Shown here in pieces: positions 10,096 to 18,013 of a stretch of DNA of 29,478 bases (position 1 is its first letter; each line of letters starts with the position of its first letter). The notes beneath the pieces are model-generated. The model was given only the letters and a program-made list of their open reading frames with translations, was not told where the DNA came from and did not search any database. Where the stretch lies: contig CALMMC010000005.1 of assembly GCA_937868205.1 (NCBI GenBank), positions 1 to 29,478 of the forward strand, in the 5' to 3' direction. This DNA is from JAAZPG01 sp012797375 (lineage in GTDB: Bacteria > Acidobacteriota > Aminicenantia > Aminicenantales > UBA4085). The position numbers and the translations under genes were made by a program.

Positions 10096-10257
10096 ATGAT
10101 CCCCCTGGCCGGCCTGGAGAATCAATTCGAAAAGATCCATATGGGCTCCGCTTTGGAGGTGAAGGACGAAAACCTCGGCCGGCTCTTCCGGCGGATGGCC
10201 CGGGACGACCGGGAGCATCGAGTCGTCCTGGAGGAAATCCTTCAGCGGCCGGTTTGA
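10096..10257 (+). CDS. Small ORF, possibly a ferritin-like helix remnant
   Basis: A 53-residue ORF from ATG 10096 (74 residues if the GTG at 10033 were used). The second half is strongly helical and charged, and ends in a RRMARDDREHRVVLEEIL segment. That is reminiscent of the last Glu/Asp-x-x-His helix of rubrerythrin/ferritin-like proteins, but too short to be a complete domain. The ATG has a GGGAG only 3 nt upstream. The GTG alternative overlaps the ftsH -35 box and has no usable ribosome-binding site. An overlapping minus-strand ORF exists but looks less protein-like. It could be a decayed gene or non-coding. Confidence 0.3.
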   Translation: MIPLAGLENQFEKIHMGSALEVKDENLGRLFRRMARDDREHRVVLEEILQRPV

Positions 10258-10352
10258 GAAGGAATCGACGCGGCGGCCGCGGCGCGGAACCGCGGGCCTC
10301 GAATCCGGCCGGAAACGGCGGAAGAAAGAGCTTCCGGAAGCGGGAAGGCCGC
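10258..10352. other. Intergenic stretch without recognised features
   Basis: GC-rich sequence between the doubtful small ORF and the tRNA promoter. I see no convincing ORF, hairpin-plus-T-tract or promoter in it. Confidence 0.5.
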
Positions 10353-10381
10353 TTGACGATCGCCGCCTTTTGGCGTATGAT
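10353..10381 (+). promoter_or_regulatory. Strong sigma-70-like promoter of tRNA-Ala
   Basis: TTGACG (10353-10358), a 17-bp spacer and TATGAT (10376-10381). The predicted start near 10388 lies about 9 nt before the first base of the tRNA, as expected for a stable-RNA promoter. Confidence 0.6.
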
Positions 10382-10396
10382 CTGGGCCCTTCTCGT

Positions 10397-11345
<949 letters not shown>

Positions 11346-11352
11346 GGGCGTT

Positions 11353-11386
11353 CCGGCCTCCGCCGGAGACGGCTGTCGCCGTTTTT
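11353..11386 (+). terminator. Tandem hairpins with T-run after the kinase-like gene
   Basis: Two short hairpins follow each other: CCGGC/GCCGG with loop CTCC (11353-11366), then ACGGC/GCCGT with loop TGTC (11369-11382), ending in five Ts (11382-11386). The stems are short, so efficiency is uncertain. Confidence 0.5.
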
Positions 11387-11435
11387 GGACGGACCGCCGA
11401 CCGCGATCACCCTGATGATCGGGCGTCCGCATCCT

Positions 11436-11451
11436 TGGTATGAATCTTGCA
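11436..11451 (+). promoter_or_regulatory. sigma-54-type promoter ahead of the TPR-GWxTD unit
   Basis: TGGTATGAATCTTGCA has the invariant GG (11437-11438) and GC (11449-11450) separated by exactly 10 bp. It matches the TGGCAYG-N4-TTGCW consensus except T for C at the fourth base. The predicted start near 11462 gives a 98-nt leader before the ATG at 11560. Confidence 0.6.
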
Positions 11452-11489
11452 CAATGGATTTTGGAGCGCGCGGCCGCCCCCCCGTATTC

Positions 11490-11518
11490 TTGACTTGGCC
11501 GCGCCGGGACGGTAGGAT
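11490..11518 (+). promoter_or_regulatory. sigma-70-like promoter of the TPR-GWxTD unit
   Basis: TTGACT (11490-11495), 17-bp spacer, TAGGAT (11513-11518). The predicted start near 11525 is 35 nt before the ATG. It lies downstream of the sigma-54-type site, giving a possible dual control. Confidence 0.5.
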
Positions 11519-11559
11519 AGGAGAGGTTGAGACCGCCTGAATTGAGAAAGGATGCGAGC

Positions 11560-12483
11560 ATGAAAAAAGCCGCCGTTTTCCTCAGTCTTTCGATTTTCCT
11601 GGCTTCTCTTTTTGTTTTCATCGCCGATGCCCAGGCCGGCGTACAAGGGTCGATCAAGGGCGTCGTCAAGGATAAAAAAGGGAATGTCATCGAGGGCGTC
11701 AAGATCACGATCGTCTCCCTCCAGTATTCGGCCGTGAAATACACGCTCAAGACCAACGCCAAGGGCGAATACATCCAGATCGGCCTTCAGCCGGATTACT
11801 ATCAGGTCAAGGCGGAGAAAGACGGCTTTTTCCCGATCTTCGTCGAAAAGCAGGTGAGGATCCAGGACGTGCTTGAGGTTAATCTCGAGCTGGAGGAAGG
11901 CAATTATTACGTCGGGGGGGAGTCGCCCGGCGAGAAAGATTTCAAGCAGGGGAACGATCTGTTCCAGGCCGGCAAGTACGAGGAAGCGATCGCCGCTTAC
12001 GAGGCCGCCATCGGCAAGGAAGCCGGGGAGCCCACCTATCTCAACAACCTCGGAACGACCTTCATGAAGATCGGGAACAACGAGAAAGCCGTCGAGACCT
12101 TCAAGAAAATGCTGGAAATCCAGCCGGAAAGCTACAGCGCCAATAAAAATCTCGGCTCGCTCTTCGGCGAAGCCAAGGACTATCAGGGCGCCCTGCCCTA
12201 TTACGCCAAGGCCTCGGAGCTCTCCCCGAACGACCCGGACGCTTTCTACAATCTCGGGGCGTGTTACTTGAACCTCCAGGAATACGACAAAGCCGAGGCC
12301 GCTTTCCTCAAGGTGAAGGAGCTGACGCCGGATTATGCTCCGGCCTACTACCAGCTGGGAATGATCTACGTCAATCAGAATAAAAAGCCCGAAGCCATCG
12401 AAAACCTGGAACGGTACATCGAGCTGGCTCCCGACGAGCCGAACGCGGATATCGCCAAGAGGATCCTGGCCTATTTGAAATAA
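11560..12483 (+). CDS. Exported protein with carboxypeptidase-regulatory-like domain and TPR repeats
   Basis: 307 residues. The start ATG 11560 has GAGAAAGGA at good spacing and begins directly with a signal peptide (MKKAAVFLSLSIFLASLF..., cleavage near ADAQA, residue about 25). An upstream TTG in frame adds only 11 implausible residues. Residues about 27-115 form an Ig-like CarboxypepD_reg/CNA-B-type domain (IKGVVKDKKGNVIEGVKI, GEYIQIGLQPDYYQVKAEKDG). Residues about 125-300 are at least four tandem TPR units (for example EPTYLNNLGTTFMKIGNNEKAVETF split across two helices). It is probably periplasmic and acts as an interaction scaffold. It shares its N-terminal domain type with the downstream outer-membrane receptor. 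It is co-directional with the GWxTD gene 99 nt downstream. Confidence 0.88.
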   Translation: MKKAAVFLSLSIFLASLFVFIADAQAGVQGSIKGVVKDKKGNVIEGVKITIVSLQYSAVKYTLKTNAKGEYIQIGLQPDYYQVKAEKDGFFPIFVEKQVRIQDVLEVNLELEEGNYYVGGESPGEKDFKQGNDLFQAGKYEEAIAAYEAAIGKEAGEPTYLNNLGTTFMKIGNNEKAVETFKKMLEIQPESYSANKNLGSLFGEAKDYQGALPYYAKASELSPNDPDAFYNLGACYLNLQEYDKAEAAFLKVKELTPDYAPAYYQLGMIYVNQNKKPEAIENLERYIELAPDEPNADIAKRILAYLK

Positions 12484-12500
12484 ACCCGGAACCCGGGTTT
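12482..12500 (+). other. Intercistronic hairpin between TPR and GWxTD genes
   Basis: AAACCCGG and CCGGGTTT form a perfect 8-bp stem with loop AAC. The stem begins inside the stop codon of the TPR gene. Only three Ts follow, so it is more likely a processing or attenuation hairpin than a full terminator. Confidence 0.5.
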
Positions 12501-12582
12501 CAGGCGGACGCGCCGGCGGACCGAAGCGGACGTCCCTCCGCCGCAACGAAACGGACGAACGAGAAGTATTGGAGGTCGGACG

Positions 12583-14343
12583 ATGATGAAGGACACCCGC
12601 GGAAGAAGACTGCCGGCGATGCTCGCCGTCCTGGCGTTCGGCCTCACCGGAGCGGCTTTCGGGCAGGATCCGTCGGCCCAGGTCCCCAAGGCGCCGGAAA
12701 AGAAAAAAGAAGAGCCGGCCGATAAAATGCCGGAACGGTATGAGAAATGGCTCAACGAGGAAGTCCTCTATATCATCTCCCAGAACGAGCGCGACGTTTT
12801 CAAATCCCTGAAGACGGACGAACACCGCGAGGGCTTCATCAAGACGTTCTGGAAAAGGCGCGACCCGACCCCCGACACCCCCGTCAATGAATTCCGGGAG
12901 GAGCATTACCGGCGGATCGCGTATGCCAACAAGACGTATTTTGAAGGGAAAGCCGGCTGGCGGACCGACCGGGGGAGGGTCTATATCATGTTCGGCCCCC
13001 CCGATTTCTTCGAGACGAATCCCGGCGGCGGCCGCGGATTTCTGCTGGGCGTGAACGCCCCGACGGCCGAATTTCCGGCCGAAGTCTGGACATACCGGGA
13101 GATCCCCGGGTTGAAGGAGCGGATCGGCCGGGTGGATTTCACCTTCGTCAATTACTACGGCGCGGGATCCTGGCAGCTCACTTCCAACCCCGCCCTGGCC
13201 AACGCCCTCCGGAACGTCTCCCTGCCCGCCCGCTACGCCGGCTACGGCGACATGGATTTAAAGGACGGGCATGCTTATTCGGCGACCACGGCCGCCCAGG
13301 TGGGCCAGGGCCAATTCATGCAGAACGCCATCGAGCAGCTCCAGGTCATGGCCGAGCTGACCAAGTCCCGGGGAGAGGTGCTCGAGGAATTGGAGCGGTC
13401 CGAGCGGCTCCGGCGGCTGCGGGGGATCGTCGAGTCCAAGCCGTCCTTGGCCGGCCTCTCTTTTCACGCCCGGGAAAGCTACCTGGCGGGCGGCGACGGA
13501 ATGACCCTCGTCCCGATCAGCCTGGAGATCGCGGCCAAGGACGTGGCCTTCCGCCCGATCGAGGACCGGTACCGGGGCATGGTCAATTTCTACATCGAGG
13601 TCAAGGACGACAAGGGGACGGCCTTCCAGGCGAGCGACCGCTTGGAGATGAATCTCAAGGAAGAAAGCTACCGGAGACGATACGCCGACTCCTATCAATA
13701 CAAACAGAGCCTGAGCCTGAAGCCGGGCAAGTATTTCCTCCACATGGTCGTTTGGGACGAGTACAACAGCAATGTCGGATACGTCGATCGCTGGATCGAC
13801 GTCCCCGCGTTCCCGGCGGAGAATCTGAGCCTCAGCGACATCATCCTGGCCCGGGCCATCCGGAGGGTGGAGAACAAGACCCAGGACGTGCCGATGAACC
13901 TTCAGGACATCCCCGCGCTCAAGGCCCTGGAGAAGACGAATTTGAAAGTCCCCGACAAGCTCAGCCTGTCCGGCCAGAAGAGCGGGCCGTTCCTTTTCGG
14001 CAATCTGGAAATCAATCCCAACACGCTGGCGGCGGTCGCCCCGGGCGGCGATTTGATCTTCTTCTACCAGATCTACAATCCGACTTACGACGAGGAAAGC
14101 GGAACGGCTCGAATCCGGATCGAAAATCAGATCTGGCAAGGGACCAAGCTCGTGGCCTCGATCGACGACATCCCGGAGCTGAAGGTCCCGATCGCCCAAA
14201 AGGCGGCCGGACCTTTAAACAGCAGCGGCAAATACAGCCTGGGATCCCTCCCGCCCGGAAGCTATGTGCTGCTGGCGCGGGTCGGGGATCTTTTTTCAGG
14301 GAAGACGGCGGAGAAACGCATCGCTTTTAAAATCGAAAAGTAA
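12583..14343 (+). CDS. GWxTD-domain exported protein (first copy)
   Basis: 586 residues from ATG 12583 (a second ATG follows directly; a GGAGG lies about 10 nt upstream). An N-terminal signal peptide ends near GAAFGQ (residue about 28), followed by a Lys/Glu/Pro-rich linker. Residues about 50-200 are the GWxTD domain: a KWLNEEVLYIIS helix, the FWKRRDPTPDTPVNEF segment and the signature GWRTD at 125-129 followed by GRVYIMFGPPD. The remainder is beta-rich with FSG- and PPGSY-type segments, suggesting Ig-like/beta-sandwich modules. The domain's biochemical role is not established as far as I know; such proteins are envelope-located in Acidobacteriota, Bacteroidota and related phyla. A second gene with the same N-terminal domain lies 8 kb downstream. 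Confidence 0.88.
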   Translation: MMKDTRGRRLPAMLAVLAFGLTGAAFGQDPSAQVPKAPEKKKEEPADKMPERYEKWLNEEVLYIISQNERDVFKSLKTDEHREGFIKTFWKRRDPTPDTPVNEFREEHYRRIAYANKTYFEGKAGWRTDRGRVYIMFGPPDFFETNPGGGRGFLLGVNAPTAEFPAEVWTYREIPGLKERIGRVDFTFVNYYGAGSWQLTSNPALANALRNVSLPARYAGYGDMDLKDGHAYSATTAAQVGQGQFMQNAIEQLQVMAELTKSRGEVLEELERSERLRRLRGIVESKPSLAGLSFHARESYLAGGDGMTLVPISLEIAAKDVAFRPIEDRYRGMVNFYIEVKDDKGTAFQASDRLEMNLKEESYRRRYADSYQYKQSLSLKPGKYFLHMVVWDEYNSNVGYVDRWIDVPAFPAENLSLSDIILARAIRRVENKTQDVPMNLQDIPALKALEKTNLKVPDKLSLSGQKSGPFLFGNLEINPNTLAAVAPGGDLIFFYQIYNPTYDEESGTARIRIENQIWQGTKLVASIDDIPELKVPIAQKAAGPLNSSGKYSLGSLPPGSYVLLARVGDLFSGKTAEKRIAFKIEK

Positions 14344-14376
14344 ACCGCGTCCGTCCGGTCTCCACCCGGAAAAATC

Positions 14377-14386
14377 CAATTAATTG
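14377..14386. promoter_or_regulatory. Palindrome CAATTAATTG, possible upstream activator site
   Basis: A perfect 10-bp palindrome in an AT-rich island inside GC-rich DNA, about 107 bp upstream of the sigma-54 -24 element. That is the usual distance for enhancer-binding activators. Its function is inferred from position only. Confidence 0.3.
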
Positions 14387-14453
14387 AAATATATCCAAAA
14401 TATTGAATCGCGCTTTTTCAGGCGTTATTCTTATTTTTTATAATTATATTTAT

Positions 14454-14466
14454 TATCAACAATTTA
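14454..14466 (+). promoter_or_regulatory. IHF-like binding site
   Basis: TATCAACAATTTA matches the IHF consensus WATCAANNNNTTR at every defined base. It sits in a run of A/T immediately upstream of the sigma-54-type promoter, where IHF bends DNA between enhancer and promoter in classical systems. Whether this organism has IHF is not visible. Confidence 0.45.
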
Positions 14467-14492
14467 TGGGCGTTTTTTTTAACGTAAAAAAA

Positions 14493-14508
14493 TGGCATGG
14501 ATATTGCA
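14493..14508 (+). promoter_or_regulatory. sigma-54 promoter of the TonB-dependent receptor gene
   Basis: TGGCATGGATATTGCA is an essentially perfect -24/-12 element: TGGCATG (14493-14499), 4 bp, TTGCA (14504-14508), with GG-N10-GC spacing. The predicted start near 14519 gives a leader of about 195 nt. Confidence 0.75.
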
Positions 14509-14524
14509 TTAAAAGAACCTGATT

Positions 14525-14552
14525 GAGGAAGAGAGCATATCGAGGAAGAGAG
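14525..14552 (+). repeat. Direct repeat GAGGAAGAGAG in the receptor leader
   Basis: GAGGAAGAGAG occurs at 14525-14535 and again at 14542-14552, 17 bp apart. Both are purine-rich and Shine-Dalgarno-like. The second copy is at ribosome-binding distance from ATG 14558/14562. Confidence 0.55.
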
Positions 14553-14561
14553 TAATTATGA

Positions 14562-14588
14562 ATGCGAAAATATATTTTCAGGAGGTGA
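14562..14588 (+). CDS. Candidate 8-codon leader peptide MRKYIFRR
   Basis: ATG 14562 opens an 8-codon frame, MRKYIFRR, ending AGG-AGG-TGA with a second in-frame stop TAA directly after. It lies about 10 nt downstream of a purine-rich GAGGAAGAGAG box and inside the leader of the TonB-dependent receptor mRNA. Tandem AGG arginine codons before tandem stops are typical of places where ribosomes pause, so a translational attenuation role is possible. A longer overlapping frame from ATG 14558 (51 codons) ends with its TGA immediately before the receptor ATG. At most one is likely real. Confidence 0.35.
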   Translation: MRKYIFRR

Positions 14589-14589
14589 T
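14580..14589 (+). promoter_or_regulatory. 10-nt anti-Shine-Dalgarno match without a start codon
   Basis: AGGAGGTGAT is fully complementary to the usual 3' end of bacterial 16S rRNA (ATCACCTCCT). No ATG, GTG or TTG lies at normal spacing downstream, so it may be a ribosome standby or pausing site within the receptor leader. Confidence 0.5.
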
Positions 14590-14631
14590 AATTAAACAGG
14601 TAAGCGCGAACGAAAAAACGGTTGGTTGTTT

Positions 14632-14697
14632 CCGCCGCGGCAATCCATATGCAGCCGCTGCGGGAAGGGGAAAAAAACAAATCCCGAGTCATCGGGA
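14632..14697 (+). promoter_or_regulatory. Two leader hairpins upstream of the receptor ribosome-binding site
   Basis: The first hairpin is CCGCCGCGGC (14632-14641) with GCCGCTGCGG (14654-14663), one mismatch and a 12-nt loop. The second is TCCCGA (14682-14687) with TCGGGA (14692-14697) and loop GTCA. It ends two bases before the GAGGAGG Shine-Dalgarno (14700-14706). No T-run follows, so they are not terminators. They do not resemble a riboswitch class I recognise. Confidence 0.45.
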
Positions 14698-14713
14698 CCG
14701 AGGAGGAATTTGA

Positions 14714-17700
14714 ATGAATTTGAGAAAGCTGACAATCCTATTTGCTGCTTTCCTCATGGTGACCTCCCTCGGCTTGGCGCAATCCAAGGACTACGGCACG
14801 TTTATCGGCGCTGTTTACAGCACCGAAGGCACTCCGCTTCCCGGAGTCTCCATCACGGCCAAGAACCTGGATATGGGCTTAAGCCAGTCGACGATCACCA
14901 ACGACCAGGGCTTTTACCGGATTGAGCGCCTGCCCCGGGGCAAATACACCCTGACGGCGGCCCTGCCCGGATTCAAAACCCTGACGAAAGAAGGCCTTGA
15001 GCTTTCGATCGGCGCCGAGGTGAAGATCAACTTTGATCTGGAAATCGGCGACATCGAAGAGGAAGTGACCGTCATCGGAGTCACCCCGCTCGTCGAGACG
15101 ACGCGGGCCCAGGTCTCCACGGTCATCACCGAGAAAGAGTTCCTGAGCTATCCCCAGGGCAACCGCGACTACACGTCGCTGATCGCCTATGCTCCGGGAA
15201 CGCTTCCCGGCGCGGGCCGGTCCGGCTATGCCATCAACGGCATGAGAGGATCGTCCAACAACTTCCAGATCGACGGCATCGACAACAACGACAACGGAAC
15301 GGCCAGCGGCAGCGGCAACATCACCAGCATGCCGCCCGAGGCGATTCAGGAGTTCCGTCTGGTTTCGAACAACTTCTCGGCCGAATACGGCCGCAACTCC
15401 GGCGGCGTCATCAACGCCGTCATGAAGTCCGGAACCAACGAGCTTCACGGAAGCGCCTGGGTGTTCCACAAGGGAACGGGCGGATTCTTCTCCAGCGAGG
15501 ACTGGCTGACCCACGATTACATCGAGCAGGACAGAACCCAGTACGGGGCGACGATCGGCGGCCCGATCATCAAGGACAAGACGTTCTTCTTCGCCACGTT
15601 CGAAGGCGTCATGGAAAACTACGGCAGCGCCTCGCCGTATTATTTCTTCACGCCCGACGCCATCAAGAGAGCCGGCCCGATCGCCAAGGTCTTCTTCGAC
15701 CAGGTCGGCTCGAACTATCCCGTTCCGACGTATGACTTCATCGACGTCGACGGGGACGGCTCGATCGACGCCGGCCGGTATGTCTGGGACGGCACCGGCA
15801 AGTACCGGGGCTACACCGGCGGCTTGAAGATCGACCACATCTTCTCCGAGAAGGACAGAATCGCCGTCCGGTGGCTGTTCAACACCTACACCGACAAGTG
15901 GGATTTCGCCAACGTTCCCGGCAACATCAAGGAAGTCCCCTATGCCTACCACACCGGCGGCCTCACGTGGCTGCATCTTTTCAGCCCGACGATGTACAAC
16001 GAACTCCGGCTGGGCTACCACAGAGACTACGCCGACTGGAAGCGGGTCGCCCCCGAGATTCCTCAGCTCGGCGGCTACACCTATTTCAACGACGGCGTCC
16101 ACGCCATCGGCGACTGGGCCAACATGCCCCAGGAATTCACCAACAACACCTATCAGCTGGTCGACGTCCTGAACTTCCAGGCCGGCAACCACAGCATCAA
16201 GGTGGGCGGCGAGCTCCGTCTTTGGAACTCCGACTCCATGTTTGACGCCAACGTCGCGGGAGCCTATTACTTCTTCGATTCGACCTGGTTCCTGTACGAC
16301 CTCGGCGCCTACTACCTGTACATCGGCGCCGATCCCCCCGATCCGCCGAAGGACAACCCCTATGTCAAGGGCGATCCGTGGGGCGAGTGGAAACAGGGCG
16401 ATTCCCGGAGAAAATGGCAGGGCCTTGAAGGCGGCGTTTTCGTCCAGGACGACTGGCGGGTGACCGAGCGGTTCACCCTCTCCCTCGGACTGCGGTGGGA
16501 ATACTACGGCGTCCCCGAGGAGAAATCCGGCAAGGGCATCAACATGCCCGCTTTCGGCACCAAGGCCGGCTTTGAATCCAAGCAGGTCATCGAGGGCGTC
16601 GAGGGCGAGGAAGGCGTCCGGTATCTCATTTTCGACGGCCGCCAGCTCCTCGGCAAGGGCCTCTGGAACCCCTACTACCTGGCGTTCGCTCCGAAAGTCA
16701 GCTTCGCTTGGGACGTGACCGGCGACGGCAAGACGTCCCTCCGCGGCGGCTTCGGCATTTCCTACGACCGGACGTTCAACAACACGTATGAGAACGACCG
16801 GTTCAACTATCCCGACTTCACGTTCGTCGGCCTCCTCGGGATCCTGGACGGCTCCCCGGCCATCGACGTCGCTTATCCCGCGGTCGTCCCGATGGCCAAC
16901 GTGGCCGGCTACGGCGCGAGCCTGCGCTGGATGCTGCCCGATCTGAAGCCGCAGAAGGCCTATAACTGGCTGTTCGGCATTCAGAGAGAGCTGTCCTCCA
17001 ACGTCTCGATCGAGATCAACTACACCGGCTCCCACGGAGCCAATCTCGGCTCGATTCAGCGGCCCAACCGGTTCACCGGCGACAAGCTCGACGAGACCCG
17101 GACCGGCATCAACCCCTACTGCGCGATCACGGGCGTCAACCTGAGAACCCAGAACCTCGAGTCCGACTACAACGCCCTGACGGTCACGCTGAACAAGAGA
17201 TTCTCCGACGGCTGGTCCTGGTACACCGCCTACACGTTCGGCTATGCCTACGACCAGAACTCCGACTACTTCGGCGACGACACCTCCATGGAGGCCGTGT
17301 CCAACGAGCGGATCGACATGGAGCGCGGCTTCGCCCAGTTCGACCGGAGACACCGGGTCGTCGGCGGATTCGTCTACGACATCCCCTGGTTCAAGAACTC
17401 CGACAACTGGCTCCTGAAGAACGTCATCGCCGGCTGGCAGATCGCCGGAAACTTCGACGTCACCTCGGGCGCGCCCTTCACGATTCGGGGCGCTTCGTCG
17501 AGCACGGACTGGAACTATGACTGGAACAACAACGACCGGCCGCTGTGGCTGGGTGATGACGACACCGATATCATCTCCTGGACCAACGGGCGCCCCGGTT
17601 GGGACAAGAGCAATTTCGGCATCCCGGTCAAGCCCGCCGGCCCGAACGACCTGAGCTACTACGACCAGAACTTCGCCGAGCGGAACCAGTTCCGGTGGTT

Positions 17701-17917
17701 CCCGACCCACAACATCAACATCGCCCTGCAGAAATACTGGGTCCTGAACGTCGGCGGCAAGGAATTCACCATCCAGGGCATTTTCGAGGTCTTCAACCTG
17801 CTCAGAAGCTACTTCTGGGCGTTACCGTCCACGTCCTGGACCGCGGCCGACTTCGGCGTTTCGACGAGAATGAACGGCCGCCGGACCTCCCAGATCTCGC
17901 TCCGGATCATGTTCTAA
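14714..17917 (+). CDS. Oar-like TonB-dependent outer-membrane receptor with carboxypeptidase-regulatory-like domain
   Basis: 1067 residues, starting at ATG 14714 behind a strong GAGGAGG. Signal peptide MNLRKLTILFAAFLMVTSLGLAQ (cleavage about residue 23). Residues about 25-112 form a CarboxypepD_reg domain (GTPLPGVSITAKN, GFYRIERLPRGKYTLTAALPGF). Residues about 115-250 form the plug domain, including EEEVTVIG, the conserved INGMRGSSNNFQIDGIDNND and FSAEYGRNSGGVINAVMKSGTNELHGSAW segments. The rest is a beta-barrel of alternating aromatic strands ending in the outer-membrane C-terminal signature with terminal Phe (ISLRIMF). Such proteins take up or present large substrates at the outer membrane using TonB energy. 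No SusD partner follows, which separates it from the Bacteroidota SusCD pairs. It is a single-gene unit ended by a strong terminator. Confidence 0.93.
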   Translation: MNLRKLTILFAAFLMVTSLGLAQSKDYGTFIGAVYSTEGTPLPGVSITAKNLDMGLSQSTITNDQGFYRIERLPRGKYTLTAALPGFKTLTKEGLELSIGAEVKINFDLEIGDIEEEVTVIGVTPLVETTRAQVSTVITEKEFLSYPQGNRDYTSLIAYAPGTLPGAGRSGYAINGMRGSSNNFQIDGIDNNDNGTASGSGNITSMPPEAIQEFRLVSNNFSAEYGRNSGGVINAVMKSGTNELHGSAWVFHKGTGGFFSSEDWLTHDYIEQDRTQYGATIGGPIIKDKTFFFATFEGVMENYGSASPYYFFTPDAIKRAGPIAKVFFDQVGSNYPVPTYDFIDVDGDGSIDAGRYVWDGTGKYRGYTGGLKIDHIFSEKDRIAVRWLFNTYTDKWDFANVPGNIKEVPYAYHTGGLTWLHLFSPTMYNELRLGYHRDYADWKRVAPEIPQLGGYTYFNDGVHAIGDWANMPQEFTNNTYQLVDVLNFQAGNHSIKVGGELRLWNSDSMFDANVAGAYYFFDSTWFLYDLGAYYLYIGADPPDPPKDNPYVKGDPWGEWKQGDSRRKWQGLEGGVFVQDDWRVTERFTLSLGLRWEYYGVPEEKSGKGINMPAFGTKAGFESKQVIEGVEGEEGVRYLIFDGRQLLGKGLWNPYYLAFAPKVSFAWDVTGDGKTSLRGGFGISYDRTFNNTYENDRFNYPDFTFVGLLGILDGSPAIDVAYPAVVPMANVAGYGASLRWMLPDLKPQKAYNWLFGIQRELSSNVSIEINYTGSHGANLGSIQRPNRFTGDKLDETRTGINPYCAITGVNLRTQNLESDYNALTVTLNKRFSDGWSWYTAYTFGYAYDQNSDYFGDDTSMEAVSNERIDMERGFAQFDRRHRVVGGFVYDIPWFKNSDNWLLKNVIAGWQIAGNFDVTSGAPFTIRGASSSTDWNYDWNNNDRPLWLGDDDTDIISWTNGRPGWDKSNFGIPVKPAGPNDLSYYDQNFAERNQFRWFPTHNINIALQKYWVLNVGGKEFTIQGIFEVFNLLRSYFWALPSTSWTAADFGVSTRMNGRRTSQISLRIMF

Positions 17918-17947
17918 GGCACGCGCACAAGCACCACGCACAAGTTC

Positions 17948-17986
17948 AAAACCCCGCCCCGGTCACCCCGGGGCGGGGTTTTTTTT
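17948..17986 (+). terminator. Strong intrinsic terminator after the receptor gene
   Basis: A perfect 15-bp stem (AAAACCCCGCCCCGG with CCGGGGCGGGGTTTT, loop TCACC) followed by an uninterrupted T-run to 17986. The next gene's sigma-54-type element begins one base after the T-run. Confidence 0.95.
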
Positions 17987-18002
17987 CGGCTCGATCTTTG
18001 CT
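17987..18002 (+). promoter_or_regulatory. sigma-54-type promoter ahead of the sulfatase-fold/TPR pair
   Basis: CGGCTCGATCTTTGCT keeps GG (17988-17989) and GC (18000-18001) 10 bp apart and matches 9 of 11 defined consensus bases (first T and the A at position five differ). A sigma-70-like TATATT (18002-18007) overlaps its end, but no good -35 is present. Either promoter would start transcription close to 18013, at the ATG itself. Confidence 0.45.
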
Positions 18003-18013
18003 ATATTCAACAT

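Noticed and set aside
14879..17710. 943-codon minus-strand open frame opposite the receptor gene
   Set aside because: Long antisense frames are expected in GC-rich coding DNA. Its composition is low-complexity Val/Gly/Asp-rich with no recognisable domain, and the plus strand encodes a clear receptor.
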